57,184 nucleotides of DNA, from NCBI GenBank assembly GCA_003818285.1, contig RPRB01000011.1:1-57184 (forward strand). Direction: 5' to 3'. Shown here in pieces: positions 31,127-39,660 of this stretch (position 1 is the stretch's first letter; each line of letters starts with the position of its first letter). The DNA is from Myxococcaceae bacterium (GTDB lineage Bacteria; Myxococcota; Myxococcia; Myxococcales; Myxococcaceae). Position numbers and translations under genes: made by a program. Under the pieces are notes generated by a model. It had not been told where the DNA came from. It did no database searches and saw only the letters and a program-made list of their open reading frames with translations.

Positions 31127-32221
31127 ATGGACCTGCATTCTCTGGACATGGACGTGGTGCGCGACGACCCCGAGGACGGCCGCTGGGCCGCGTTCGTCCG
31201 GCGCGATCAGGGCGCGGACGGCCAGTTCGTCGTGGCCGTGGAGACGACCTGCATCTACTGCCGGCCCACCTGCCCGGCTCGCCGGCCGCTCCGCAAGAAC
31301 GTGCGCTTCCTGCCCGACGCGGCCACCGCGGAGCGCCAGGGTTACCGCGCCTGCAGGCGCTGCAAGCCGCATCTCGCCCAGCTCCCCTCCGAGGCGCTGG
31401 TGGAGAAGGTCAAGGCGCTCATCGTGGCAGACCTCGAGGCGCCGCCCGGGCTGGACGCGCTCGCCCGGGCCGTCGGGCTCAGCGCGGCGCATCTGCAGAA
31501 GACGTTCAAGAAGCACACCGGACTCTCGCCCAAGGAGTTCGTGTCCGCGGTCCGTCTCGAGCGCTGGAAGGCGGAGCTCCGGGCCGGAAAGCCGGTGACC
31601 GAGGCGTGGCTCGAGGCCGGCTATGGCTCGGCGGGGCGCGCCTATGCCGCGGCGAGGAAGCAGATGGGGATGAGCCCGGCGCAGTACGGGAAGGGCGGCG
31701 CGGGTCAGCGCATCACCTGGACGTTGCTCGACACGCCGCTCGGGGCGCTCCTCCTGGCCCGGACCGAGAAGGGGCTCTGCCGGGTGGCGTTCGGGGAGAA
31801 CGCGCGGACGCTCGAGTCGATGCTCCGCTCCGAGTTCCCCGCCGCGGAGCTCGAGCGCGCGTCACCGGAATCGGATGTGCGGCTCCGTGCGGCCGCCGTT
31901 GCGCTGGGCGAGCGCTCCGGGGCGGAGCAGCTCCCGCTCGACATCCGCGCCACGGCGTTCCAGCGCCAGGTCTGGCAGGCCCTCCGGGCAATCCCCAGCG
32001 GGAGCACCGCGAGCTACGCCGACGTGGCGCGCTCGGTTGGTCATCCGCGGGCGGTGCGCGCCGTGGCCCGGGCCTGCGCGACCAATCCGGTGGCGCTCGC
32101 CGTGCCCTGCCACCGCGTCGTCCACTCCGACGGGAGCCTCTCCGGCTACCGCTGGGGGCCGGAGCGGAAGCGCGCGCTGCTCGCCGCGGAGAGGGATGCC
32201 GTCGGCCCAGGTCAGGTCTGA
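31127..32221 (+). CDS. ada: Bifunctional methyl-accepting regulator / DNA repair protein Ada
   Basis: A 364-residue full-length Ada: N-terminal zinc domain with Cys45, Cys49, Cys76 and Cys79 (CRPTC...CRRC), where Cys45 is the expected acceptor of methyl from phosphotriesters. An AraC-type helix-turn-helix (about 90-185) with ALARAVGLSAAHLQKTFKK follows, then an O6-alkylguanine methyltransferase (190-355) with acceptor Cys328 in VPCHRVVH. Methylation of Cys45 normally turns Ada into an activator of its own gene. The start ATG has GAGGA ahead. The repeats at 30963-31030 lie in its upstream region. It overlaps the HupE-like gene tail to tail by 10 bases. Confidence 0.95.
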   Translation: MDLHSLDMDVVRDDPEDGRWAAFVRRDQGADGQFVVAVETTCIYCRPTCPARRPLRKNVRFLPDAATAERQGYRACRRCKPHLAQLPSEALVEKVKALIVADLEAPPGLDALARAVGLSAAHLQKTFKKHTGLSPKEFVSAVRLERWKAELRAGKPVTEAWLEAGYGSAGRAYAAARKQMGMSPAQYGKGGAGQRITWTLLDTPLGALLLARTEKGLCRVAFGENARTLESMLRSEFPAAELERASPESDVRLRAAAVALGERSGAEQLPLDIRATAFQRQVWQALRAIPSGSTASYADVARSVGHPRAVRAVARACATNPVALAVPCHRVVHSDGSLSGYRWGPERKRALLAAERDAVGPGQV

Positions 32222-33219
32222 GCGGAGAGGAACCCGCTCACCCGCTCGAAGACCCAGAATGCAGCCACTGCCCCGGTGACGTAGGCGGGCATCCGCCACG
32301 CTCCGGTGGGAAGGCGCTGGAGGGGACCCCGCAGTAGTCGGCGCAGGGCGATCACGGCCAGGACGAAGGCCAGCTGCCCGAGCTCGACCCCGAGGTTGAA
32401 GAAGAGCAGGGCCAGGGGGATGGCCCCCGACGGAAGCCCGACCTCTCGCAGGGCGCCGGCGAAGCCGAGGCCGTGCAGCAGGCCGAAGGTGAAGGCCACC
32501 AGCCAGGGCCAGCGCTCGGCGAGGCCCGGCCGGCCCTCGCGCGCGTGCACCACCTCTGCCGCGACGAAGACGATGCTCAGGGCGATGACCGCCTCCACCG
32601 GGGCCTGCGGGACGTGAACCCACCCGAGAGTGGCGGCGGCCAGGGTCACGCTGTGGGCCACGGTGAAGGCGGTGATGGTTCCCACGACGCGCCTCCAGCC
32701 CGAGACCAGCAGCAGCAGGCCGAAGACGAAGAGCAGGTGGTCGACTCCGCCGAGGATGTGCTCCACGCCGAGACGGAGATAGGTCCCCGCGACCTCCCAC
32801 CGTCCAGGGCTGATCTCGATCACGAAGGACGGCGCGGAGGGGATGATCCGGGAGGTCTGCACCGAGCCGTCGGCGCGCACCACCCTCACCAGCACGTCGG
32901 TGAACGTCACCTCCAGCCGCTCGATGCGGACGGTGGTTCCCGCCAGACCGCCCGGGCAGACCAGCGTCCAGCGATCGGCCCAGGCGTCCGCCTGCCGGTA
33001 ACGGATGGCCGTGCCCTCCGGTCGACACCGGTTATCGAAGCGCGGCGCGATGGACAGCCGGAGCTCCTCGCGGGCGGGCACCTTCCAGAGCACGCCCCAG
33101 CGGTCGGGCCCGAGCTCGCGCAGCTCGAGGTAAGCCGGGCGGAGCTCGTGTGCACGGGCAGCGCTTGCCCACGCGAGCAGGGCCAGGACGAGCGCCCATC
33201 CCGGGCCGGTTCGCCTCAC
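32212..33219 (-). CDS. HupE/UreJ-family membrane protein
   Basis: A 335-residue protein: signal peptide (cleavage after ARA, about residue 23), an extracytoplasmic beta-rich domain (24-145), then six hydrophobic helices (150-325). The motif VEHILGGVDHLLFVFGLLLL and a later HSVTLA and GLLHGLGFAGAL are diagnostic of HupE/UreJ_2 proteins. Relatives are proposed nickel or cobalt permeases. Many members found with DUF3604 and PpiC genes have no known metal role. The start is GTG at 33219, overlapping the stop of the PpiC gene (GTGA). It ends the leftward three-gene unit and overlaps ada at its 3' end. Confidence 0.87.
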   Translation of the reverse strand: MRRTGPGWALVLALLAWASAARAHELRPAYLELRELGPDRWGVLWKVPAREELRLSIAPRFDNRCRPEGTAIRYRQADAWADRWTLVCPGGLAGTTVRIERLEVTFTDVLVRVVRADGSVQTSRIIPSAPSFVIEISPGRWEVAGTYLRLGVEHILGGVDHLLFVFGLLLLVSGWRRVVGTITAFTVAHSVTLAAATLGWVHVPQAPVEAVIALSIVFVAAEVVHAREGRPGLAERWPWLVAFTFGLLHGLGFAGALREVGLPSGAIPLALLFFNLGVELGQLAFVLAVIALRRLLRGPLQRLPTGAWRMPAYVTGAVAAFWVFERVSGFLSAQT

Positions 33220-34121
33220 CGTCCCGCCCTCGGATCGGCCGTCTCCACCGGCGGGGGCTCGACCGTGACCTTCATCCTCCGCAGCAGCGCCTGGTAGGCC
33301 GCCTCACGCGCCCGGGCGGTCTCCTGCGAGAGCCATTCCCGCTGGACGGCTTCGCGGACCTCCTCGAGGCGCGCGGGCCGACCTGGCACGCGCTCGGTGA
33401 CCCGGACGAAGTGGAGGCCGTAGCCAGAGCGAACCGGCCCGGTCCAGTCGTTTACCGGGGCTGTCGCCAGCTCGCGCGCGAAGGCATCCCCGAAGATTCG
33501 TTCGACCTCCCGCTCCGAGGCGGCATCGAAGCGGCCTTCGAGCATCGAGGAATCTCCCATCCGGAGCGGATCCGCCCCGGGTACGAGGTGCTGGAGCGAT
33601 GCCTGCAGCCGGCGCAGGTCCGTCTCCAGCCGCTCCCCGTGTCGCTCCGGGCTCAGGAATACCTGGACGAAGGTGGTCCGGCTTTCCTGGCGGAAGGCGC
33701 CTGGATGGACATCCAGGTACGCCTGGAGCTGGGCATCGGTGGGTGGCGAGACTGCCGCGGTGTCGTCGAGGAGGACGTCCATCCGGGTCCGGAGGCGCCG
33801 CCGGACCACCGGGTCATCCCGGTCGAGACCGAGCCGAACCGCCTCGCGCACCAGAACCTCCTCGCGCACGTGGTCCATCACCAGTCCGCGGAGCTCGGCC
33901 TCGGTCGGCGGGCGCTGCCACGTCATGCGGAATGTCTCCGCAAGCGACCGGAGCTTGCCCACGCTCACCACGATCCGGCTCCCCTCTGCCGAGGGAGCGG
34001 TGGCGAGCCGGTGGACGCCGAAGAGCGCCGCGCCGAGGAGCAGAAAGTGCAGCAGTGGCTCGCGGAGCAGTCGGCGAGCGCGAGACACCGGGCGCCCGGA
34101 AGGGAGGCTCGTCGGGGTCAC
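33216..34121 (-). CDS. Membrane-anchored PpiC-type peptidyl-prolyl isomerase
   Basis: A 301-residue protein with one N-terminal TM (about 22-40), a SurA-like helical part (50-150), and a parvulin domain (about 150-255). GDSSMLEGRFDAAS and the GPVRSGYGLHFVRVTERVPG strand are characteristic. It sits facing the periplasm and would help fold exported proteins. Between DUF3604 and the HupE-like gene it may be dedicated to one of them. GTG start at 34121, 4 bases after the DUF3604 stop; its stop overlaps the HupE-like start. Confidence 0.87.
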   Translation of the reverse strand: MTPTSLPSGRPVSRARRLLREPLLHFLLLGAALFGVHRLATAPSAEGSRIVVSVGKLRSLAETFRMTWQRPPTEAELRGLVMDHVREEVLVREAVRLGLDRDDPVVRRRLRTRMDVLLDDTAAVSPPTDAQLQAYLDVHPGAFRQESRTTFVQVFLSPERHGERLETDLRRLQASLQHLVPGADPLRMGDSSMLEGRFDAASEREVERIFGDAFARELATAPVNDWTGPVRSGYGLHFVRVTERVPGRPARLEEVREAVQREWLSQETARAREAAYQALLRRMKVTVEPPPVETADPRAGR

Positions 34122-34125
34122 GCGC

Positions 34126-36054
34126 TCAGCTGCCGGGCGTGTACCAGATCGGGGAGGTGTAGGCCCGCTCCTGGGTGACCATCGGCACCTCCGGCCCCAT
34201 CTTCACCCCGAAGCGCACGGCGTCGTAGGCGGTCCACCGCGGGGTGGGGATCTCGATCACCCGGGCGTAATAGAACGCTCGCTGGGTCGGATCGAACTTC
34301 GGATCCTTCCACACCGTGATCAGCTCCGCCGCGCCGATGGAATTGGTCCAGGTGGCAGTCTTGAGGTCGACGGTGTTCCCCACCGCGGGGAGCTTCCCCT
34401 TGGCTCCGGGCTTGCGCTTCCCCGACCAGACCACGTCGTACACCTGCTCCTGGAGGCCGCCCGCCTTGTCCATCCAGCCCTTGACGATCTGCACCCGGTC
34501 CAGGTTCGCCCCTTGCGGGTCCTTCAGCGCCGCGACCAGGAATGACGGCGCCTTCGCCTGTCCCCGCGCCGCCAGGTCGCCGCCCATGGGGACGCCCTTC
34601 TCGTATCCCACCGAGGCGGGGACGCGTGACCTCGCGTCCTGCGGCTCGAAGCTCCAGCCGCCGAAGAAGCGGACGATCATCCGCGGGCCCGTCGTGGCGT
34701 AGGTCTCCCTTCGCGACATCGCGTCGAAGATCGCCTCCCGGGTGTTGTCGGTGGCCCACACCGCGGCATACCCGGATGCCGCCTGCTCCCAGCCGAGGAT
34801 GCTCACCCCGTTGAAGGTGGCCACCGGCCTCTCCCACCGGTGCGGGCTGGGCTCCTTCCCGGAGTGCTTCCCGAAGAAGTTGTCCTCGTCGGCGGTGGCC
34901 AGCGAGGTGTGGGAGTCGGTGCTGCCGATCATCCCGAACTTGAAGGGATTGACCCCGAGCTGCTGCTCCAGCTTGAGGCCGAGCTTCAGCCCCTCGCGAG
35001 CGTATTCGTACTGGAGCATCTCCGGCCGCTTCTTCTCGCTGAGGTTGAGATTGCCCTTGTCCCAGATCTCGTAGCCGGCGAACTCGTCGTTGGGGGAGAG
35101 GAACTTGTGGGTCTCTCCGTCGCCCTTGATCTGGGTGACCTCGTAGAGCGGCTCCCACCTCCTTCGGGTCTCGGCGTAGCTCCGGGTGAGCGCGGCGCCG
35201 TTGAAGTCCACCGGCCCGAACATGCGCCCGTTGGAGAGGTTGCCGTTGTGGGCGATGGCCAGGACCTTCACCCCGAGCTTCTGCTCGTAGCCAGCCAGAG
35301 CGTTCCAGAGATCGGCCGGGTTCTCGCTGTCGAGCGACGAGAAGGGAAGCAGCTGATCGACCTTCGCCTTGCCGTCCCGGAAGAGGACCACCCGGTGCAG
35401 ATTCTGACCGCCCTTGTTCGAGGTCCACTCGTAGCCGAGGAGAGCGGTGAACCGCCCCGGCTCGTTGTACCGTTCGGCCACGGCGTTGGTGCTCTGCCAG
35501 ATGGTGCGGGCGATCGTCGGGTCCTTCACCACCTCGGGGAGCTTGTTGGTGGAGAGCGCGACGATGATCTCCTGTGCCGCGGCGGTCCCTGATTCCCCGC
35601 CCTTGGCCATCATCTCGTTCCAGCGCTTCGCCACCGGGTCCTTCATGAACGCTGGGTTTCCCTTGGCGATCTCCACCATGGTTCCCAGTGCTTCGGAGTG
35701 GTCGGCCACCACCAGGAAGTCCAGGGGCCGGGAGAGCCGCGCCTGCTGCCCGGTGGAGGTGGTGACCTCCTCGCCGCGAGCGAACCGGAAGGCCGCTTCC
35801 GGCTCGAGCACGTTGCCGAAGGCGCGTGCATCGAGGGAGAGCGCGGTGTGGAGGTGGGTGTCCCCGAAGTACGGACGGGTCGGCTGGGCCCGGCGCACGT
35901 ACGGGGAATAGTCCTTCTTCGCCGCGGGCTGGGCCACCGTCCGGGCGTCGAGATGGCCCTCACTGGTGGGAGTGCCGTCCTGGGCCCAGCTCGCTGCGCC
36001 GAGCAGCAGCCCGACGGTGAACCCACCGCGTCGCAACGCGCTGCCCAGGCCCAT
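34126..36054 (-). CDS. DUF3604 protein (PHP-like metal-dependent hydrolase), exported
   Basis: A 642-residue DUF3604 protein with a signal peptide (about residues 1-24, ending ASWAQ). Motifs fit a PHP-like metallohydrolase fold: GDTHLHTALSLDA near residue 62, DFLVVADHSEALG, LAIAHNGNLS and FGMIGSTDSHTSLA, supplying His/Asp ligands for two or three metal ions. The family's substrate is unknown. ATG at 36054 is chosen over a longer start because GAGGAGGTCGTC lies right ahead. It is the first gene of the DUF3604-PpiC-HupE unit, the other two following with 4-base gap and GTGA overlap. Confidence 0.9.
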   Translation of the reverse strand: MGLGSALRRGGFTVGLLLGAASWAQDGTPTSEGHLDARTVAQPAAKKDYSPYVRRAQPTRPYFGDTHLHTALSLDARAFGNVLEPEAAFRFARGEEVTTSTGQQARLSRPLDFLVVADHSEALGTMVEIAKGNPAFMKDPVAKRWNEMMAKGGESGTAAAQEIIVALSTNKLPEVVKDPTIARTIWQSTNAVAERYNEPGRFTALLGYEWTSNKGGQNLHRVVLFRDGKAKVDQLLPFSSLDSENPADLWNALAGYEQKLGVKVLAIAHNGNLSNGRMFGPVDFNGAALTRSYAETRRRWEPLYEVTQIKGDGETHKFLSPNDEFAGYEIWDKGNLNLSEKKRPEMLQYEYAREGLKLGLKLEQQLGVNPFKFGMIGSTDSHTSLATADEDNFFGKHSGKEPSPHRWERPVATFNGVSILGWEQAASGYAAVWATDNTREAIFDAMSRRETYATTGPRMIVRFFGGWSFEPQDARSRVPASVGYEKGVPMGGDLAARGQAKAPSFLVAALKDPQGANLDRVQIVKGWMDKAGGLQEQVYDVVWSGKRKPGAKGKLPAVGNTVDLKTATWTNSIGAAELITVWKDPKFDPTQRAFYYARVIEIPTPRWTAYDAVRFGVKMGPEVPMVTQERAYTSPIWYTPGS

Positions 36055-36163
36055 GACGACCTCCTCGGAATTCACCGCGCTCCCCGGAGAACCCTATCCC
36101 ACGGCGAAACCGGACGATCAGGCATCTCGCCGGCACCTTGGTCCAATGGCGCGGATCGTCGGA

Positions 36164-36189
36164 CTCGAGGAGGGCTCCTCCTTCTCGAG
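36164..36189 (-). terminator. Terminator-like hairpin after cardiolipin synthase gene
   Basis: Read leftward, CTCG-aga-AGGAGG, loop AGC, CCTCCT-CGAG forms a 10-pair stem with a 3-base bulge, 32 bases after the phospholipase-D-family gene stop. No T-run is seen. It lies in the 167-base gap before the DUF3604 gene and may separate the two transcription units. Confidence 0.45.
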
Positions 36190-36221
36190 CGGCGGGCAAG
36201 ACTCGCCAAGTCCGCGCGCGT

Positions 36222-37604
36222 TCAGAGCTCGGGCGCGAGCAGGCGCGCGATGTCGTCGATGAGCCACCGCCGCCGGGTGGGCGGGGCGAGCGTCGGGGGA
36301 CACTCCGCCGACAGCCACTCGATCCAGCCGCGTACCGCCGCGATCTCGGGCGGCGAGTAGAGCAGCAGCGCATCCTCGTAGTTCAGGAAGAAGCTGCGCA
36401 TATCCAGGTTCGGGGACCCGATGTAGGCCACGGTCTCGTCCACGACCATCGCCTTGCCGTGCACCATCCCGCCGAACCAGTGGAAGACCACCCCCGCCTC
36501 GGCCAGCTCGGGAAGGAGGCCGCGCCGCGCCTTGTCCGCGAGCAGGTGATTGGAGACGGCGGGCATCACCATCTCGGTGCGCACGCCCCGGCGCGCGCAG
36601 AGCACGAAGGCGTGCTGCACGACGTCGTCGGGGACGTAGTACGGCGTCACGCACGCGACGTGGCTCCGGGCGGCGTAGAGCGCGGTGACCAGCGCGTCGT
36701 AGAAGGTGTCGGTCGCCATCTCCGGACCGCTCGGGACCAGCTGGACCACCGCCTCGCCCGCGGCGGGGGGCACCTCCGCGACCCGCACCGGGTCCTCCTT
36801 GCCGGCGAACGCCCAGTCCGCGGCGAAGAGCTGCGCGGCGTCCGCCGCGACTGGCCCGTCCACGAGGCAGGCCACGTCCCGCCATCGGCCGGTCCTCGGC
36901 GTGGGGCCCATGTACTCCAGGGCCATGTTCATCCCCCCGAGGAAGACTCGGTGCCCGTCGAACACGGCGATCTTCCGGTGGCTGCGCAGGTTGCTCCGCC
37001 CCCGCACCGGTGCGTGGAGGAGCGGCATGAACGAGCGGACCTCGCCACCCGCGGCCCCCAGCTCCTGCCTGGCACGCGACAGGATGGGTCGTGACCCCAC
37101 CGCGTCGAGGAGGAGCCGCACCCGCACTCCGGCCCGGGCCCGCGTGGCGAGCGCGCTCACGATGCTGGCGCCCACCTCGTCGTTGCCGAGGATGAACACC
37201 GTGAGGTCGACGCTCCGCGCGGCGGCCCCGATGGCGCCGAGCAGCGCCTTGTAGGCCTCCTCTCCGGTGCCGAGGAGCTGGAAGGCGTTTCCCGCCCGCA
37301 CCCCCGGGACGCCCTCGGTGCGGAGCACGCGCGGCACGTCCGCAGCCCGGTGGCCCTCCGGAAGCTCGGCCCGGGCAGCCGGGGCGAGCAGCGGCGCCTG
37401 CTTGCCCTTCGCCCCACGGGGGAACTTCCGTCCTCCGAGGAGGAAGTAGAGCGGGATCGCGGCCCAGGGCGCGAAGATCAGGGCCAGAAGCCACGCCATC
37501 AGGCTCTGCGGCGCGCGGCGGGTGACCAGCACCCGCATGGCCACCAGCAGCCCCAGCACGTGCACGGCGACGAGCAGCGGATGGGAGCGCACGAACGTCA
37601 GCAC
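36222..37604 (-). CDS. Cardiolipin synthase (phospholipase D family)
   Basis: A 460-residue protein with two N-terminal hydrophobic segments (about 8-22, 36-57) and two HKD motifs, HRKIAVFDG (first half) and HGKAMVVDE (second half), the catalytic pair of the phospholipase D family. The IPLYFLLGGRK and GMNMALEYMGP contexts are typical of bacterial cardiolipin synthase, which joins two phosphatidylglycerols at the inner membrane. GTG at 37604 is chosen so the first TM is kept; it lies 22 bases after the VanX-like stop and has no strong ribosome site, and ATG at 37538 is the alternative. It is last in the giant-TPR operon. Confidence 0.9.
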   Translation of the reverse strand: MLTFVRSHPLLVAVHVLGLLVAMRVLVTRRAPQSLMAWLLALIFAPWAAIPLYFLLGGRKFPRGAKGKQAPLLAPAARAELPEGHRAADVPRVLRTEGVPGVRAGNAFQLLGTGEEAYKALLGAIGAAARSVDLTVFILGNDEVGASIVSALATRARAGVRVRLLLDAVGSRPILSRARQELGAAGGEVRSFMPLLHAPVRGRSNLRSHRKIAVFDGHRVFLGGMNMALEYMGPTPRTGRWRDVACLVDGPVAADAAQLFAADWAFAGKEDPVRVAEVPPAAGEAVVQLVPSGPEMATDTFYDALVTALYAARSHVACVTPYYVPDDVVQHAFVLCARRGVRTEMVMPAVSNHLLADKARRGLLPELAEAGVVFHWFGGMVHGKAMVVDETVAYIGSPNLDMRSFFLNYEDALLLYSPPEIAAVRGWIEWLSAECPPTLAPPTRRRWLIDDIARLLAPEL

Positions 37605-37626
37605 GGTCGGCCGGAGCGTAGAGGTT

Positions 37627-38238
37627 TCACGGCGCCGGCACGAGCGCCTCGTCGAGCAGCGGCGCGCCCCGGCGCTCGGGCGCGTCGTAGTGCCACCACT
37701 CCATGCGGTTGGGCCGGAACCCGGCCTCCACCATCGCCTGCCGGAGGACCTCGCGGTGCCCCCGGGCCTCCTCCGTTCCGGCACTGCTCCCGTGGTGGGC
37801 CGCGGGCCCGAAGGTGTCGAACGGGGTCGGCATGTCCACCGCCACGCCGTCGAGCATGACCAGGGTCACGTCCACGGCCGCGCCCCGGTTGTGGGGGCTC
37901 CCGGTATGCGGGTCGGCGACGTACCCCTTGCGCGGCACCAGCTTCCACATCGCCCACTGGACGTGGAGCGGCCGGTAGCAGTCCAGGGCCTTCAGCCGGA
38001 ACCCTCGCGCCTGCAGCGTGCGCGCGGCGCGGGCCAGCCGCTCCGCCACCCCGGGGAGCAGCAGACAGCGCGCACCCTCGGGATAGACCGCCCGTCCCAG
38101 GAAGTTGTCGACGGTCGCATACGGCAGCTCCACCACCAGGCCGGGCACCCGCGTGCTCGCGTCGACCAGGATCGTGGCGGTGCCGGCGTCGCCTCCTGCC
38201 AGCAGCACGGCGAACGCAGTGAGGAGGCCGGCCGTCAC
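37627..38238 (-). CDS. D-Ala-D-Ala dipeptidase, VanX-like, exported
   Basis: A 203-residue VanX/DdpX-family zinc peptidase with a short signal peptide (about 1-19). Active-site parts: [13 protein letters not shown] (His and Asp zinc ligands) and MEWWHYD (catalytic Glu, zinc His), with [13 protein letters not shown] holding the substrate Arg. Because it is exported, it fits dipeptide recycling from peptidoglycan rather than vancomycin resistance, which needs a cytoplasmic enzyme and VanH/VanA partners that are absent. The start is GTG overlapping the queC stop (GTGA, 38235-38238). Its place between queC and a cardiolipin synthase gene implies no obvious pathway. Confidence 0.9.
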   Translation of the reverse strand: MTAGLLTAFAVLLAGGDAGTATILVDASTRVPGLVVELPYATVDNFLGRAVYPEGARCLLLPGVAERLARAARTLQARGFRLKALDCYRPLHVQWAMWKLVPRKGYVADPHTGSPHNRGAAVDVTLVMLDGVAVDMPTPFDTFGPAAHHGSSAGTEEARGHREVLRQAMVEAGFRPNRMEWWHYDAPERRGAPLLDEALVPAP

Positions 38239-38924
38239 GTCGCGTAGGGCGTCGGGTCCGCTACGCCCGCCGTCCGGAAGCCCTCGCGCCGGATGAGGCA
38301 GCTGTCACAGCGCCCGCAGGCTCGCCCCCGCGGGTCCGGGTCGTAGCAGCTGTGGGTCAGCGCGAAGTCCACGCCGAGCCGCGCGCCGGTCTGGATGATC
38401 TCCGCCTTGCGCAGCCCCGAGAGCGGCGCATGAACCCGGAAGCGGGCCCCCTCCACCCCGGCGCGGGTCGCGAGATTGGCGAGTCCCTCGAACGCACGGA
38501 TGAACTCCGGCCGGCAGTCCGGGTAGCCCGAGTAGTCCACCGCGTTGACCCCGATGAAGAGGTCGGTCGCGTCGAGGGTCTCCGCCATCCCCAGCGCCAG
38601 GGCGAGGAAGAGCGTGTTCCTCGCCGGCACGTAGGTCACCGGGATGCCCGCTCCCCGCTCGGACTCGGCCCGGTCCTTCGGGACCTCGATGTTCGCGGTC
38701 AGCGCCGAGCCGCCGATGGCCCGGAGGTCCACCTGGACCACCCGGACGTCCTCCACGCCCTGGGCCCGCGCCACCAGGCGGGCGCGCTCCAGCTCCACCC
38801 GGTGACGCTGCCCATAGTCCACCAGGAGGCAGCTGCAGAGGAAGCCCTCGCTCCGGGCGATGGCCAGGACGGTCGCCGAGTCCAGTCCTCCCGACAGCAG
38901 AACCACCGCGCGCCGGGCGGTCAT
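38235..38924 (-). CDS. queC: 7-cyano-7-deazaguanine synthase QueC
   Basis: A 229-residue QueC, ATP-dependent enzyme making preQ0 from 7-carboxy-7-deazaguanine and ammonia. P-loop LSGGLDSAT (10-18), [42 protein letters not shown], and the zinc Cys cluster [18 protein letters not shown] near the C-terminus are all present. ATG at 38924 overlaps the upstream lipoprotein stop (ATGA), and its own stop overlaps the VanX-like start. QueF, the next enzyme of the pathway, is at 17257-17634. Confidence 0.97.
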   Translation of the reverse strand: MTARRAVVLLSGGLDSATVLAIARSEGFLCSCLLVDYGQRHRVELERARLVARAQGVEDVRVVQVDLRAIGGSALTANIEVPKDRAESERGAGIPVTYVPARNTLFLALALGMAETLDATDLFIGVNAVDYSGYPDCRPEFIRAFEGLANLATRAGVEGARFRVHAPLSGLRKAEIIQTGARLGVDFALTHSCYDPDPRGRACGRCDSCLIRREGFRTAGVADPTPYAT

Positions 38925-39646
38925 TGCTCGAGCGTCCTCCCCTGGACCGAGAAGCGGATGGTGCAGGACTGGCACTCCGGGCTGCACCCGGCGTCCGGCG
39001 CGTGGTTGAGCACCTGCACCTGCTCCTCGGTCACCCCGCAGACCAGCGGCACGCTCCACACGCCGCTCGGGTCGCGGGGCCCGATGATTCCCCCGCCCAC
39101 CGGAGGGATTCCGCCGTCGAGCACCACGAAGGGCGGCGCGCAGGTGGTCGTCGAGCCGAGCGCCTGCGCCTGCGAGGCGCTCAGCAGGGCGATGACGTTC
39201 CGCTCCAGAACCTGGATGTCCGGCGGATCGAGGCCGGTGCAGTTGCAGGCGGAGAACACGCGCGGCGCGACCGCCGAGACGTCGATCAGCTGACCGACGA
39301 TGACCCCGTACTCGGAGCCCGATCCCTCGATGAAGGTGAGGTACCCGGCGTCGTAGGGGGTGACCGGTCCGCCGTCCGGCCAGCGCGTGCCGCCGTCGGG
39401 CGTGGTGGTCTGGTTGAAGGTGACCGAGAAGATGACGCCCGCGTCGACGAAGAAGCCGCCGCTCGCGCCGCCGTCCACGCCGGCGTCGAAGATGGCCGGA
39501 GCGCAGTCGTTGAACAGCGGGTCACCCACCGATTGCAGCAGGTACGTCCCGACCCGCTCCTTGCCCGGGACCGGGACCTCGCCCTTGCAGGCGACGAGGG
39601 ACACGCCCAGCAGGGCCAGGGGAGCGAGCGACGCGGGACGGAGCAC
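38921..39646 (-). CDS. Lipoprotein of unknown function
   Basis: A 241-residue lipoprotein with lipobox GVSLVAC (Cys20) and Lys at +2. The mature part is rich in Gly, Pro, Asp and Val ([19 protein letters not shown]) and has ten or so Cys, several in pairs near the end (ECQSCTIRF), suggesting disulfides. No family recognised. GTG start at 39646 is 14 bases after the giant TPR stop, AAGGT serving as a weak ribosome site. Its stop overlaps queC. The partner of the TPR protein may be this surface or periplasmic lipoprotein. Confidence 0.75.
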   Translation of the reverse strand: MLRPASLAPLALLGVSLVACKGEVPVPGKERVGTYLLQSVGDPLFNDCAPAIFDAGVDGGASGGFFVDAGVIFSVTFNQTTTPDGGTRWPDGGPVTPYDAGYLTFIEGSGSEYGVIVGQLIDVSAVAPRVFSACNCTGLDPPDIQVLERNVIALLSASQAQALGSTTTCAPPFVVLDGGIPPVGGGIIGPRDPSGVWSVPLVCGVTEEQVQVLNHAPDAGCSPECQSCTIRFSVQGRTLEQ

Positions 39647-39660
39647 GGACGACGGCGACC

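Noticed and set aside
37627-38238. Vancomycin resistance gene vanX
   Set aside because: The protein has a signal peptide and no VanH/VanA/VanRS neighbours; peptidoglycan dipeptide recycling is likelier.
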